64,000 bases of DNA from Sorghum bicolor (lineage: Eukaryota > Streptophyta > Magnoliopsida > Poales > Poaceae). Of the stretch, positions 22,816-34,488 are shown piece by piece. Where the stretch lies: NCBI RefSeq assembly GCF_000003195.3, contig NC_012874.2:1829001-1893000 (forward strand), given 5' to 3'. A model generated the notes under the pieces. It saw only the letters and a program-made list of their open reading frames with translations, did no database searches and was not told where the DNA came from. How positions within the stretch are numbered: position 1 is the stretch's first letter; each line of letters begins with the position of its first letter. The position numbers and the translations under genes are program-made.

Positions 22816-23664
22816 CAGTGAGTCATTGTGAGTAACCGGGTATCAATTTCTGATTTTTCATTTCATATGAATGCCAATGTCTAGTTTCTAATAATTGCAT
22901 TGGAGTTTGCTGTATTTGATTTCTTATTAGGGCGTAGGAGACAAAGATGAAATACTGAGTGGAATTTGATTTCTTATTAGCAGTAATAAATAGCATGAGA
23001 TGCTACTGAGTGGAATTTGTTTGCATCGCTGGAACTGGAAGATGAAAAATATTCTAAAGCGCTTTGTGGCAGAGTGCTGACTGCTGCTCTGCATCATCTC
23101 TGATGAGTAATTGGTGATTGTGAATTTGTGAATTCAGCATATGAATGCCACGTAGAAGAGTTTATCTTTTGCTGTTAGGAACTTGCAATTGTGTGCTCAG
23201 GGAGAGAAAACAACATTTTTTCCACCTGTTTTTTGCAAAGTATTCTGTGATTTTAGTAGAGACATAGGATGCCTGCCAGTTTCATGGCATTTCCTGAAGT
23301 GTGTATGATGACAGTGATTACTATGACCAGTGACCCTTTATGGTTTGGGTCTTGAGAGTGACAAGAAATGATAAGATTGTTGAAGAATGCATTGCAAACA
23401 CTTCGTATCTCATTAGCTACAAATGATGCACCTAAAGGAAAAGCCCTAGACTAGTAATGAAATCTTCTATTCGTACCTTATGTTTGAACAATTTTTATTG
23501 TCATTTATGCACGTTTCAAACTTATTTGTTGAGTTTAAGGTATTATTATGAGACCTTTTATTATATTTTCACTTATTATGCAGCCAGCAATCAACTACCA
23601 ACGGCTTAATCGATCTCAGCCATCCAAAGGCACCATCTGATGGCTTAACGAGACACTGGCACCA

Positions 23665-25931
23665 ATGAACCCGCACACGCACCACCACCACCTGCGTCAG
23701 CTCCAGGCCGTCCTCCTCCGCCGCGGCCACCAAATCCCCTCGCCACCGACGACCCACCTGGATCCTGACCGGGCCTACCTCGCCACCATCCGTGCAGCCG
23801 CCACCACCCCACGCCTCGTGCTCGCTGCCTGTGCCTGCCTCCGCCGCACCGGCCTGCCTCCACCGGGGCCCCGAGCGCTTCCAGCCCTGCTCCGCTCCGC
23901 TGCTCGCTGCGTGGGTGCTGGCGCTTATGTCAGGGGCGCGCACGCGCTGGCCTTCAGGGTTGGGTCACTGGACGATGGATTCGTTAGAACCGCGCTGGTC
24001 GGGGCATATGCAGCGTGTGGATGCGTGGGGGACGCGCGGAAAGTGTTTGACGGAATGGCCGTGCGGGACGTCGTCTCCTGGGGCGTCATGCTTGATAGGT
24101 AATACTGTCTTGAGCCAACATGTTTGTTTCTGCAGTTGTTTGTGAAAAGTGGAACAAGTTGATGTTGTGTGCCACGTTGATTAAGGTGATTCAGATCTGC
24201 TCTGCCCAGTATGTGAAGTACCATAACTCTGTTCTTGAATCTGGAAACATTGTAGCCAGAACTTGACTTGGCATTTAGTATTATTTCAAACCTTTAGAAA
24301 AAAACTGTGTTTCTGCCAGATCTCTCCATTTTTTTTAACATATCTTGGTAATTTGCAAGGTGATGTAATCTAGGGACCTTCAAGAAGGTAGAATATAATC
24401 TGTGCATCATCCATGATTCGGACATATACTTGACAAATGGCATATTGATACACAGTATTTAGTTTTTTTTTTCAAAGATCTTTGTTTACCCTGCAGAAAG
24501 CCTAGGGATAGCAAAATTCCGTCTAATGCAGTCATCTTTACAAATAACTCATTTGCTGCTACTCTGTATTCTCCATTCTGCATGCTACTTGGCCGTTGCA
24601 TTTTTCACTACAAACTGTTATAGACCTCTTTGATATCAATTGGCAGTTATTGTCAGACTCGGAACTATAAAGAAGCTTTGCTTCAATTTGCTAAGATGAA
24701 GAATTCTGGAGTTCTTTCAGACCAATTGATCCTTGCTACTGTTCTATCAGCTTGTGGGCATATAAGGCATTTGAGAACTGGGAAATCCATCCACTCATAC
24801 ATGTTGGTGTCAGACATTCTTATCAACGCTCACCTCAGTAGTGCTCTCATAAATTTGTATGCTAGTTGCGCGAGCATGGAGATGGCAGAAAAGCTATATA
24901 ATGGGATGCCAAGGAAGGACTTGGTATCATCAACTGCCATGGTTTTTGGGTACGCCAGGAACAGAAAATTTGAGATTGCTCGCTATATATTTGATGGAAT
25001 GCCAGAGAAGGATGTGGTATCTTGGAGTGCTATGATATCAGGATATGCTGATAGTAACCAACCCAATGAAGCATTGAGTCTGTTCAATGATATGCAAGAG
25101 TGTGGTATCAGGCCTGATGAAGTTACCATGTTAAGTGTCATATCTGCATGTGCTAATTTAGGTTCCCTTGATAAAGCCAAATGGATCCATGCCTTCATTA
25201 AGAATAATGGATTGAATAAAATATTGCACATTTGCAATGCTCTTATTGATATGTTTGCCAAATGTGGGGGCATTAACCTTGCATTGAATATCTTCAATGA
25301 AATGCCTCAAAAGAATGTCATCACCTGGACAAGTATGATTACTGCTTTTGCTATGCATGGTGATGGAAAATCTGCCTTATGTCTGTTTGAGCAGATGAGA
25401 AATGAAGGCGTTGAACCCAATGAAGTGACATTTCTTAATTTACTTTATGCTTGCTGTCATGCTGGTCTAGTCCATGAAGGTCGTTCATTGTTTAGCTCTA
25501 TGGTTCAGCAATACGGGATTGAACCCAAGCATGAGCACTATGGATGTATGGTGGATCTTCTAGGAAGGGCTAAACTTATGCAAGAAGCTGTTAATCTCAT
25601 AGAGTCAATGCACTTACGGCCCAATGTGCCTGTCTGGGGATCTCTGTTAGCAGCATGCTGGATGCATGGTGATCTCAAGCTCGGCGCATTTGCTGCCAAG
25701 AAAATTTTGCAGTTGGATCCTAATCATGATGGAGCATCTGTGCTTTTATCGAAGATATACATGAAATCTGATAACTTGAATGATGCTCAGGAGGTGAGGG
25801 ATGTAATGAAACTCCAGGGGGTCTCAAAAGAAACAGGCTTGAGTTGGATGGACCTGAATGAGCCTTTTCATGAGTTTACAGCTGGAGGTGAAAAATATCC
25901 TGAAAATGACAAGATCTTTCAAAAGTTGTGA
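23665..25931 (+). CDS. PLS-class pentatricopeptide repeat protein, E-type
   Basis: Coding exons 23665-24098 and 24647-25931 join in frame (AG + T gives Ser) to 572 residues. The intron has GT at 24099 and ends GGCAG. After an N-terminal stretch rich in His (NPHTHHHHLRQLQ), PPR motifs run through the protein, with typical wording such as DARKVFDGMAVRDVVSWGVML, ARYIFDGMPEKDVVSWSAMI, NIFNEMPQKNVITWTSMI and NEVTFLNLLYACCHAGLVHEG. The C-terminus has an E domain (HYGCMVDLLGRA, VWGSLLAACWMHGD) and the start of E+ (GLSWMDLNE..HEF), and stops without a DYW domain. Such proteins act in plastids or mitochondria, often in C-to-U editing with a partner DYW protein; the target here is unknown. The start at 23665 fits grass relatives. 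Organelle targeting was not evident by eye. Confidence 0.9.
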
Positions 25932-26700
25932 ACTAAAGATGCACAGCTACCCAGGATGTTGAGATTGTTTAAGTATACTTGTGAAACGAGGATATGAGAG
26001 AATCTGTTCTGCTGCATTGTGGAAACTTGTTATTTTTTTCTGCCTGGTGATTCAAGGTATGGGATACCACATCTTGCCAAAGAGTATCCAACTTTTTTGA
26101 GAATTGCCACTCATTTCTGGATTGCATAGTGTGAATGCAGGTCTTTCTTATCAGTTTTTATTCATTATGTAGTATTGTGCTATCCAACAATTTTTCTTTG
26201 CTCTCCACTTAACAGAGGATCCTGTGATTAGTATATATTTATAACTTGTCATTTTTACTGCAATAGGACGACCCTCATGTTTACTGCTCTTGCAATAGGA
26301 GGCTGCTTGTATAATTTTTTTTTGCACTTGCATGTACACAAATGCTCATGTTGAGAGACATATGTAGATAGCACAGAATATTGCACTTGTATTGCAAGGT
26401 CATCATGAGCTGCCTGTCATCTTATTCTCCATGATCATGAACAGATTAGAAAATGAACAGTGTCTGTCATCTTATTTGCAAAACATCTCTTGTGCAGTAC
26501 ATCGATTTACAGTATCTCTTACATGATCAGAGACTATGGAAAGCAATGGTTATTTTTCAAATCTGATGAGTGAGACATTCAACCCACTGCATGACCTTGA
26601 AGGCTTGAACTGAATACCAATCCTTAAAAGCAACTGTCACAGAATGTGGGAGCAGCACCCACTGAGAGAGCAAACCAGAAAAGACCAAAGCATTTCAGCA
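25932..26700. other. PPR gene 3' flank, no gene seen
   Basis: Probable 3' UTR and intergenic DNA. No domain-bearing frame. Confidence 0.45.
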
Positions 26701-27000
26701 TCAGGAAGATGCACTATTGGTGTCGTCAGCATGACTCGAATACCCGATGTTAGTATGGATCTTGTCAAAGAAACCAACCAAACTAGGAGCACCTATTGGA
26801 ATCGAATTTATGATTACTTCCATTCCAATGAGGATTTCTCCTCAACCTATGACCAAAAATTTCTGATGCATCATTGGGGCACAATATAAGATAATTGCAA
26901 CTTGTTAGTTGGATTTAGACACAAATTAATGGTAGAGGGCAAAGTGGTATAACAATACAAGACAGGTACAGATTCCATATGTTCTCTAATTCCATTGTGC
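26701..27000 (+). pseudogene. Fragment of NAM-associated / GST-T3-like (Harbinger-related Myb-like) protein
   Basis: The frame 26644-26889 reads VSMDLVKETNQTRSTYWNRIYDYFH then LMHHWGTI, matching the well-known pattern of the plant MYB-like protein carried by PIF/Harbinger transposons and its NAM-associated relatives. The similarity continues past a TAA at 26887-26889 (DNCN..VGFRHKLMVEGK) and then meets another stop, so it is a broken copy without the rest of the gene. Confidence 0.6.
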
Positions 27001-27680
27001 ATATTTATGCATGCAATTCATGCTGTACTAATTTCAATTTGGGTGTCAGATGCCGTGTACAGATTGTGGAAGCCTGTGGTGTGTTCTAGTCTGAAGATCA
27101 CAACGAGTCTTTCCAATTCCTTCAGTGTTGGAATCTCTTCCTCTTGCGCACACAGCCAAGATGGAAACAGAGCACGAGTGCATGCCTGTGTGGGCAGCCG
27201 GGCAGTGAGCCCTCCACTACCACCAATGTGCAGGTGGTGTCGACACATCACCGTCGCCCTCCTTGGTTTACCTGTCCATGGATTAGTTCATGTGGCTGAC
27301 GTACGACGAAGGGTGTGACTGTGGATATGGTTCTTCAGCAAGCGCTCGGTTCACATCCCAGGTAGAAGTACAGCTGCCACTTTACCCAACGTTTTAGGGA
27401 CATTGACAGACCATACACAAGTATAGCAAAACGGACATGGACAACAGGAAATGAACAGTTGGGTGGATTCATAGTCAGGTTACAGAGGTTTATATCTGTG
27501 TTCGTTGTGCAGGCGTAGGATAGAGTGTCCCCCCTACTGAATCTTTGTGCAAGAAAGCCTATGTAAAACTATGTGCACTCGTGAACAGAATTGTTAAGAC
27601 CATGATGAAGGTGTTGCAATCTGCATGTGCAGTTTTTTTTTTTTTAAAAAAAACTGTCTCTCAATTAAGGAAGGAAAGAA
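27001..27680. other. Intergenic, no gene seen
   Basis: No recognisable gene. An (T)n(A)n pair near 27638-27652 forms a short perfect hairpin just before the next MITE. Confidence 0.4.
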
Positions 27681-27688
27681 ATTTATAT

Positions 27689-27993
27689 CATGGGCGGATT
27701 TAGGGGTATTCCCCTGTATTCCCGGGAATACCCAACTATTTTGGTACACTTTTATGTAAATATGTATATATACTTATATATATAAATGTATAATGCTATA
27801 ATATATAGTATTTTCGCACTGTTAAGCTCAAAACATATAAAAAACTGGCATTTCAATTAGAAATCTATATTCTAGAAAGCAAATTTTGGTTTAAAGTTGC
27901 TGACTTATAGTGCAATTAGCTATATTTTAAGTCTATAGATTCGATTTTGTGGAAGTGGAAATATCTAAGTTTTAAATCTTGGCTCCGCCACTG
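27689..27993. mobile_element. MITE with CAGTGGCGGA-type ends
   Basis: Left end CATGGGCGGATTTAGG and right end GGCTCCGCCACTG are inverted, flanked by TTATAT at 27683-27688 and 27994-27999. The interior is AT-rich and non-coding. This grass family often carries GGCGGAGCC termini; the superfamily was not decided (hAT-like possible). Confidence 0.7.
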
Positions 27994-28480
27994 TTATATG
28001 TACAGGAATGCCCGGATGTCCCGGAAGCCCCATCGGGCTCAAACACAGAAACACACACAAAAGCCCTCCCCCTGGGGGTTAATCTGTGAAAGACTAAGTC
28101 GGGTTGCTAATAAAGACCATAGAGTGCATATCAATGTCTTCTTTAGCTTTGAATGCCACTTGTTGAGCATTCATGGCCACATTCTGAAAGATTCTTCTGT
28201 TTGACGGCATCCAGGCCTATCGTATGAAGTGCTGAAGAAGACTGATGCAAATCCGGCAATAGGAGAAGAAGCAGAGTTGAAGTCTGTTAGGCTTAGTTAG
28301 GCGGGTTAGGCGGTTGCTTAGCTGGTATTCTATCGGTGGCGTGGCAAGATAGCGTGGCCGATCCTTCTCGTGTTGCGCCATCTATATAAGGCATTGTAAC
28401 TGAACTGAATTGTTAACAAACTCCTGATTCCCTTCCTCCTGCTATTCTCCTACCCCGGCTTCTACAGTCTCAGCGAGAAA
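27994..28480. other. Intergenic, no gene seen
   Basis: Contains CTATATAAGGCATTGTAAC near 28382 followed by TCCTACCCCGGCTTCTACAG, wording like an LTR promoter and leader, but no matching partner LTR or coding region was found. Confidence 0.35.
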
Positions 28481-28529
28481 TAGATAAAAATTAACATGGG
28501 TTTACTTACAGTGGAAATAGATAAAAACT

Positions 28530-29100
28530 AAAGAGGAGCTATGCTAGATAGTTTGGGGGTTATGTAGACTCTTTAATTTTTATCTATTTCTTAGTTATAG
28601 ATAAATCATAGATTTAACAAGAATAAAACTAAATAAATTGATAACTAAGTTATACGTGATCCACTAGGTACGAAACTTTTACCATAGTTCAAGCATACAA
28701 TAATGAGCTCACCATAAAAATTTCACCACAATTGGATCATAGGAACTGCATATATCAATTATTCGATTTAATTACAGAAAAACATAGATTTAAAGCTACA
28801 ACAAAAACTTTATACTAAAATATACCATATTATATATTCACTGTGTAGATCTACTCATCAGAAGTCCAAAAAAATTGAAATTTTCATTTTATGATTTTTC
28901 TATAATTTATTATGATTTTTCAAAAATTTAGCGGAAATAAATAAAAAAGAAAAAAGACAAAACCACCATCCAAAACCACTCTAGGGGGTTATTTGACCGG
29001 TTTTGAAAGTTCAGGGGGTAGAATATCCGATTTTATAGTTCGGGGGTGAAGTAGTCCACCCTTAATAATTTGGGGGGTTATGTAGACTTTTTCCTATAAA
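28530..29100. repeat. Repeat with direct GGGGGTTATGTAGACT motifs
   Basis: AGTTTGGGGGTTATGTAGAC near 28550 recurs as ATTTGGGGGGTTATGTAGAC near 29075, and intermediate variants (GGGGGTTATTTGACC, GGGGGTGAAGTAGTCC) lie between 28985 and 29065. A related GGGGTTATATAGAC occurs at about 12440. A degenerate, unclassified dispersed repeat. Confidence 0.5.
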
Positions 29101-29489
29101 AAATGGTGGTTTTACTTACAGTCTCAGCGACAGCAGCTATGCTGCTAACTGCATGCACATTGTGAGTGACTAGTCGCATGGGTGGGTTAACATGGGTTTG
29201 GGTCAATTTTGGATCCACCCATTTATGGACTGTTTAAATGGATTAGCTTGGGTTGGGTTATTCGATTCCATGGGTATACAAATGGAAGCAGCATGTTGAT
29301 ACCTCATTCAGCATAGTGTGTTGTTCGTCCCAAGATCTGTTGCTGCTGCCGGGCAAATCGGCTGAATGAATGTAATTTAAGCCGTCGGTATATACAGTTG
29401 GTTAGGTTTAAGCTGTCGGTATGGATGCTCGTATTTTACTAGATTTATTATATGACTTAATGACATCTATGCTTTCACTAGTAGATGAT

Positions 29490-29650
29490 TTATCAACAGC
29501 GAGACGTATGTAGTGACTTTATCAATCTTAAGATGTGCCGACATAGTCTTTTGAAGATGCATATAAAGATAAGGCTTGCGTATGTGAGCGTGTGTGCATA
29601 TTGAGCGTCTGTATCTGTACTTTGTAATTCGCAAAAAAAAAGAAGAAGAA
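29490..29650 (+). mobile_element. Poly(A) retroposon (SINE- or LINE-tail-like)
   Basis: TAGTGACTTTATCAATCTTA, then TGTGAGCGTGTGTGCAT and GAGCGTCTGTATCTGTAC, then an A-run. The same unit occurs inverted at 43098-43245. The sequence is a familiar grass retroposon tail; family name not assigned. Confidence 0.6.
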
Positions 29651-29684
29651 AAAAAGAGTGAAAGGCCCTCTCCAATCTGGCCAC

Positions 29685-29958
29685 TAGGGATGAAAACGGA
29701 TCAGATACGGACGGATATCACCGATATCATATTTGTTTTTATATTTCTGGTCGGATTCGGATTCAAATACGGATAATGTCAATCATGTCGGATAAGATAT
29801 GATTGGATGTCGACATCATAAATATACGATTTAAGTATTCGGATACGAATACGGTATCGGATGTTAAACATTCGGACTCGGATACGGACAGATCTAACCT
29901 CTCTAAACGAATTCGATCTCGAATACGGTCAGAAAATATCCGTACCGTTTTCATCCTA
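29685..29958. mobile_element. hAT-type MITE, 274 bp
   Basis: Termini TAGGGATGAAAACGG and, inverted, TAGGATGAAAACGG are flanked by a perfect 8-bp duplication CTGGCCAC (29677-29684, 29959-29966), the hallmark of hAT insertion. The interior repeats GGATACGGA/CGGATAC-like motifs. It ends about 310 bases before the CDC45 start codon, so it lies in or just beyond the promoter. Confidence 0.9.
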
Positions 29959-30090
29959 CTGGCCACGCGTCCAACCGGCAACCCGCAGCTAACTCGTGAG
30001 TGCATGGACCTAGCGGGCCAAAAGACCAAAGAGACTATAGCCCAAGTTCTCTTGGCCCAACCCGTGGGCTGTGGATGGACTCTCGCCCGC

Positions 30091-30098
30091 CCGCGAAA
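30091..30098 (-). promoter_or_regulatory. E2F-like site upstream of CDC45
   Basis: CCGCGAAA (TTTCGCGG on the other strand) fits the E2F consensus WTTSSCSS and lies 168 bases before the CDC45 ATG. Replication genes are established E2F targets in plants; function of this copy is inferred. Confidence 0.45.
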
Positions 30099-30265
30099 AA
30101 GTGGCTTCCCTTCCCTCCCAAACCCCAAACAAATTCAAATTTCCAATTCCAAATTCAATCCCCGCCCCCGCGCCTTCCATCTCCAATCAGAAACGCCTTC
30201 GGAGCCCGCGCATCTCCCCATCTGCTCCCCAATCCCGACCTCGGTTGGTTGGCACGGGCGCGGCG

Positions 30266-32128
30266 ATGGTGCGCGAGCTACGCGTCGACGCCTTCTACGC
30301 GCGCCTCCGCTCGACGGCGGCGGCGGCGGCGGGCTCCTCCTCCTCGGCGCCGGTCCTGATCCTCCCGTCGGCCGCCGACGCCGACTCGCTCTGCACGGTG
30401 CGGGCGCTGGCGCACGTCCTCGCCGCCGACTCCGTCCGCTTCTCCGTCTACCCCGTCGCTTCCGCCGCCGCCGCCAGGGCGCTCCTCGCCTCCTTCTCGG
30501 CTTCCGCCTCCGCCTCCTCGCCGCTCTGCCTCGTCCTCGTCAACTGGGGCGCGCACTGGGACCTGGTGCGCGCCGCCGTCCTGCCCGACACCGCTACCGC
30601 CTTCGTCGTCGACTCCCATCGCCCTGTACACCTCCACAACCTCTGCGCGCGCAACGACCGCGTCGTCGTCCTCTTCACCGCCGACGACGAGCAAGCCGCC
30701 GACCTCTCCTATGATTTCGACCTCGCCGCGCTCGCCGACGCCTCTGACCTTGCCGCCGAGGGCGACGCCGACGCCGACCCCCTCCGCGCCGCTTCCGGCT
30801 CCGACGCTTCCGATTATGAGGACTCCGACGCCGACGAGGACGAGGATGTCAGCGGCGGCGGCGGCAGGAGGAAGAGGCGCCGGCTGTCCGACGACGCCGA
30901 CGCCGACGCCGACTCTGACCCCGTGAGGCTGTTCGGGAGGCTGCGGCGGGAGTACTACCGCGTCGGCACGTTCCACGGCAAGCCGTCGGGGTGCCTCATG
31001 TACGAGCTGGCCCACGCGCTGCGCCGCAACACCAGCGAGCTGCTCTGGCTCGCCTGCGTCGCGCTCACCGACCAGTTCGTGCACGACCGCATCACCAACG
31101 AGCGGTACCAGGCGGCGGTCATGGAGCTGGAGCAGCACGTCAACGGCTCGGGCGCCCTCGACCCGTCGGGCGCCGGCGCGGTCGTCACGCTCAAGGACGG
31201 CACCAAGGTCCGCGCGCCCGAGGCGTCCCGCATCGCCTACGAGGACGAGCCGCGGCTCATGCTGCTAAGGGAGTGGAGCCTCTTCGACTCCATGCTCTGC
31301 TCCTCCTACGTCGCCACCAAGCTCAGGACGTGGACCGACAACGGCCTCAAGAAGCTCAAGCTGCTGCTCGCCAGGATGGGGTTCCCGCTCGCTGACTGTC
31401 AGAAGAGCTTTCAGTACATGAGCATGGAGGTCAAGCGCAAGATGCGGGACGAGTTTGACCGCTTGCTGCCTGAGTACGGCCTCACGGAGTTCTACTACCG
31501 GAGCTTCTTGAGGGTGCACGGGTACAGGTCCAAGGTTTCCGCTGCAGACGTTGTGTATGGTGTCACGGCGTTGCTTGAATCGCTGAATGCAGAGTCCAAG
31601 GGCTCAAAGGAGTCTTCTGCTGCCGAGCAGTTTTGGGCTGCATACTCAGCATTGTCGCTGAGCAATGTCGATCAGTTGCAGAAAGGGATGCAGTCTGCGA
31701 TTGAGATTCAGAGGGCGATTTTGAGGCAAGGAAGCTCGGCGATTACTAAGACAGGGTTTATACGGAGTGCCAAGAAGTTCCGGTGGGTCAAGCTTGATGA
31801 CCCTGTGGACACTAGCAAGCTTTGCCACCCACAGGCTCTTACCAAGTTCTGCTTCTTTCTGATGGATGCACTGAAGGAAAGGGGTGCGAGGATGAAACCG
31901 CTAATCTGTGCTTGCTTAGCAAAGGAGCCTGAGAAGGTACTGGTTGTTGGCGTATGTGGAAAACCAAGGCTTGGGGCTGCTCAGGGTAATGCCTTTGGTA
32001 ATGCATTCAGATCAGCGGCAGAGGAGATAGGTGCAGATTATTTCCATGACATGTTTGAGTCATCATGGATTGTTCTGGATGTTGTTGCTGTCAGTTCTTT
32101 CATGATTCGGTTAACGGACAAGTTGTGA
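30266..32128 (+). CDS. CDC45: CDC45, replication initiation factor of the CMG helicase
   Basis: A single uninterrupted exon encodes 620 residues. The N-terminus has VLILPSAADADSLC, corresponding to the DHH/RecJ-like motif region of CDC45 (human SDVDALC), followed by LVLVNWGAHWDL. A long acidic, low-complexity linker spans about residues 150-220 and contains RRKRRR at 201-206, a likely nuclear signal. The rest matches the CDC45 core: FHGKPSGCLMYELAHALRR, LWLACVALTDQF, REWSLFDSMLCSSYVATKL, GFPLADCQKSFQYMS, and a C-terminus ending in SSFMIRLTDKL. CDC45 joins MCM2-7 and GINS to form the replicative helicase in S phase. The frame is open 65 codons upstream, but that stretch is unlike CDC45, so the Met of MVRELRVDAFY was chosen. 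A polyadenylation-type AATAAA lies at 32205. Confidence 0.95.
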   Translation: MVRELRVDAFYARLRSTAAAAAGSSSSAPVLILPSAADADSLCTVRALAHVLAADSVRFSVYPVASAAAARALLASFSASASASSPLCLVLVNWGAHWDLVRAAVLPDTATAFVVDSHRPVHLHNLCARNDRVVVLFTADDEQAADLSYDFDLAALADASDLAAEGDADADPLRAASGSDASDYEDSDADEDEDVSGGGGRRKRRRLSDDADADADSDPVRLFGRLRREYYRVGTFHGKPSGCLMYELAHALRRNTSELLWLACVALTDQFVHDRITNERYQAAVMELEQHVNGSGALDPSGAGAVVTLKDGTKVRAPEASRIAYEDEPRLMLLREWSLFDSMLCSSYVATKLRTWTDNGLKKLKLLLARMGFPLADCQKSFQYMSMEVKRKMRDEFDRLLPEYGLTEFYYRSFLRVHGYRSKVSAADVVYGVTALLESLNAESKGSKESSAAEQFWAAYSALSLSNVDQLQKGMQSAIEIQRAILRQGSSAITKTGFIRSAKKFRWVKLDDPVDTSKLCHPQALTKFCFFLMDALKERGARMKPLICACLAKEPEKVLVVGVCGKPRLGAAQGNAFGNAFRSAAEEIGADYFHDMFESSWIVLDVVAVSSFMIRLTDKL

Positions 32129-32204
32129 TCAGGTGGAATGATCTTATGTTAAGTGGATGATTCTTTCAGGTCTCAAGATGGGAGACTCAGCACCATTCTC
32201 TCAG

Positions 32205-32210
32205 AATAAA
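32205..32210 (+). terminator. Candidate poly(A) signal of CDC45
   Basis: AATAAA 77 bases after the stop codon, in a plausible 3' UTR position. Confidence 0.4.
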
Positions 32211-33800
32211 GTTGCTTGAGGCCAGGTGGTACATGACATGTATTTTCCTTAGTGTAGGGAAAGCAGCCTGACAAGCATCCTGCTTTGCTAAGTTTGAGCT
32301 GCCTAGGGATCGTGACTTCAGAAATTGAGAAGAGGGGTTTCCTCTGTTTTAACTCCCCCATTAGCAAATGATAGATCTGTAGATTCAAATGCAAACCTGG
32401 TTCTAGCGTAGAGGGGACAAGGTATATATTTTTTACTTTCTTTTTATCTGATACAATGGATGTTTGTATCTGTATCTGCTTAAACATGCTTGAGAACATT
32501 TGTTGTATTCAGTTCTGTACCACCAACTGTCTTGAAATTCTATAAATTTATAACAAGTACCTTTCTAGTATGTGAACCTGCTCATATTTTTATGAAATAT
32601 AAAACCATCTTAAGAGCAGATTGCTCTTTTCTGTTAAAGTAATGTTGAGAAAAAGGAAACAAGCATTTTCTTTTTGTCAATGTTGAAGGCTGTAAACCTG
32701 TAACATGCTGTTCAATGTTCATAACTTAGACAGTTGATCTTTTTTACAAAGAAATGTCAGGTATGTTCCTGGCCTGGATAGTTCAGGTACCTGAGCTGCT
32801 CTGGAGTTTTAATTCCTCAAGGCACTGGACAAGTGCTCTCGAGCACTGTATATGTTTTGTGCAGAGAATATAGTGCTGTTTTATAACAAGGTCCTATAAA
32901 TTGCTGTGTTCATCCACTAGGCTACAAACCAACCTTTCAACATTCAAACAGTGTTGTATCCTCATATTTGACAGTACAACCTTGTATGATGTAGTTTTAG
33001 ACTACTGGTGATGTTATACATTGTAGATAAGAATTTGAAGTTCTCAGTCTTCACAATTCATGTTTCTGTGATGTCATAGAAATGTAGAGCAGATTTTCAT
33101 TTGATATTGTTAACTAGATTTTCTTAACCAGTTAACGCCAATTGATTATATGTGGCAGATATGATAAAAGCTGGAGCAGACTTTATTCATTTAACTGGAA
33201 TGCTAATGCCATCCTTTTTACTACTAAGTGTATAGTTTATCTGCAAGAAATGTTGATCATCTGAATTTGATTGTAAACATTGAAAGTTATATACAACAGT
33301 AAATGTTTTTATTGTTTGAAATGTCTGTTGCATTCTATGATAAGCAGTGTTTGCAAACTGGAGAAGTTTGTCTCTTACACAACTGAACAATTTCCAACTT
33401 AATCAACTGATAATTTCATACAACTAATAACAACTGACAATTTTCCCTTTTTTTCTCCTTCCTCATTCCATATTATATGCATGCAGTTTCCTAAATTAGT
33501 TCTATTGCACTATGACATGTAAAATTACAAGAGACTTAAATTATATATCCTGAGGATGATTGATAAAATTACATTAAAAAAGGATGATTGATATACTTTT
33601 TGTTGCCTGCTGAACATTGTTGAGATAATAAACTGAGAAATGATTGCAGTAGCACCACAACCTTATGACATGTTGAGTTTCCCTCTTGTTTGCTAGTAAG
33701 TTGAAAGCTTTTGCTTAGTTGCAGCGATTTCCAGACCCTGCTGATTGCTGGCTAGTACAAGTATTACTCCAGTGATGATCCGTTTTGCATAATTGGTTTG
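32211..33800. other. Intergenic downstream of CDC45, no gene seen
   Basis: Uniform AT-rich DNA without recognisable repeats or domain-bearing frames. Confidence 0.45.
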
Positions 33801-33849
33801 GCAAATTAGGGAGTTTGCCAAGTCTCAAAAAAATATGGCAAAGATGAAA

Positions 33850-34062
33850 AGAGGTAATCTCCAATGGTTTGGCATTAATCACTTCGCGCCAATTTTCCAA
33901 TGCCAAGTGTGAACAGGTTTGGCATATATGCCAATCCTTTCTCTCTTTTTGCCAAGTTAACAAAATTGCAAAGTCTAAATGACAAACCGTTGGATAAGTG
34001 TTTTTAAGACTTTTTTGCAAATACATGAATGCAAAGCTTATTTGCAAAACGGTTGGGGATGC
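33850..34062. mobile_element. MITE of the GCATCTCCAAC family, degraded
   Basis: Left GGTAATCTCCAATGGTTTGG and right CAAAACGGTTGGGGATGC are imperfect inverted ends; the interior is rich in TTTGGCA/TGCCAA motifs. It abuts a second member of the same family. Confidence 0.5.
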
Positions 34063-34063
34063 T

Positions 34064-34488
34064 GAGCATCTCCAACAGTTTGACATTTTCTGTTTGCTAT
34101 TTGTTATAGTTTGCCAACTCCCAGAACGATATGGCAAGTGGAAAAAAAAGACCATCTCCAAGTGTTTGGCATAATTGACTTGCAAAAACCAAAATTGTGG
34201 ACCCAACCGTATTTGCCGCGACTTTTCTTCCGCGCCATATCTGGTCCCGCGCTTTTGGTCGCGCGCGTTTCTTCTTCACGACATTTTCTCGCGCCGCGCC
34301 GCCAGTTCGCGAGCATCCAGGTTTGACAAGCGGCCCGCGGCCTTGCATTTATGCCAAGTTCCCTCCCTCAATTGCCAAGTTGCCCAAATTGCAAAACACA
34401 AATGCAAAACTGTTGGATACCTTATTTCAATAATTTTGGCAAATTACAAGAATACAAACCCAAAATGCAAAACTGTTGGAGATGCTCA
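34064..34488. mobile_element. MITE of the GCATCTCCAAC family, 425 bp
   Basis: GAGCATCTCCAACAGTTTG at the left and CAAAACTGTTGGAGATGCTC at the right are near-perfect inverted ends. A GC-rich core (TCGCGCGCGTTTC) is shared with the copy at 52436. A 3-bp duplication could not be decided. Confidence 0.7.

Noticed and set aside
22490..22835. Small GC-rich frames upstream of the PPR gene
   Set aside because: Overlapping frames without a domain; better explained as a 5' UTR exon.
30071..30265. 65-codon N-terminal extension of the CDC45 frame
   Set aside because: Pro/Ser-rich, unlike CDC45, and overlaps the promoter with the E2F-like site; MVRELRVDAFY is the conserved start.
30278..31138. 286-residue antisense frame within CDC45
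   Set aside because: GC-rich shadow of the sense gene with low-complexity Gly/Val composition.
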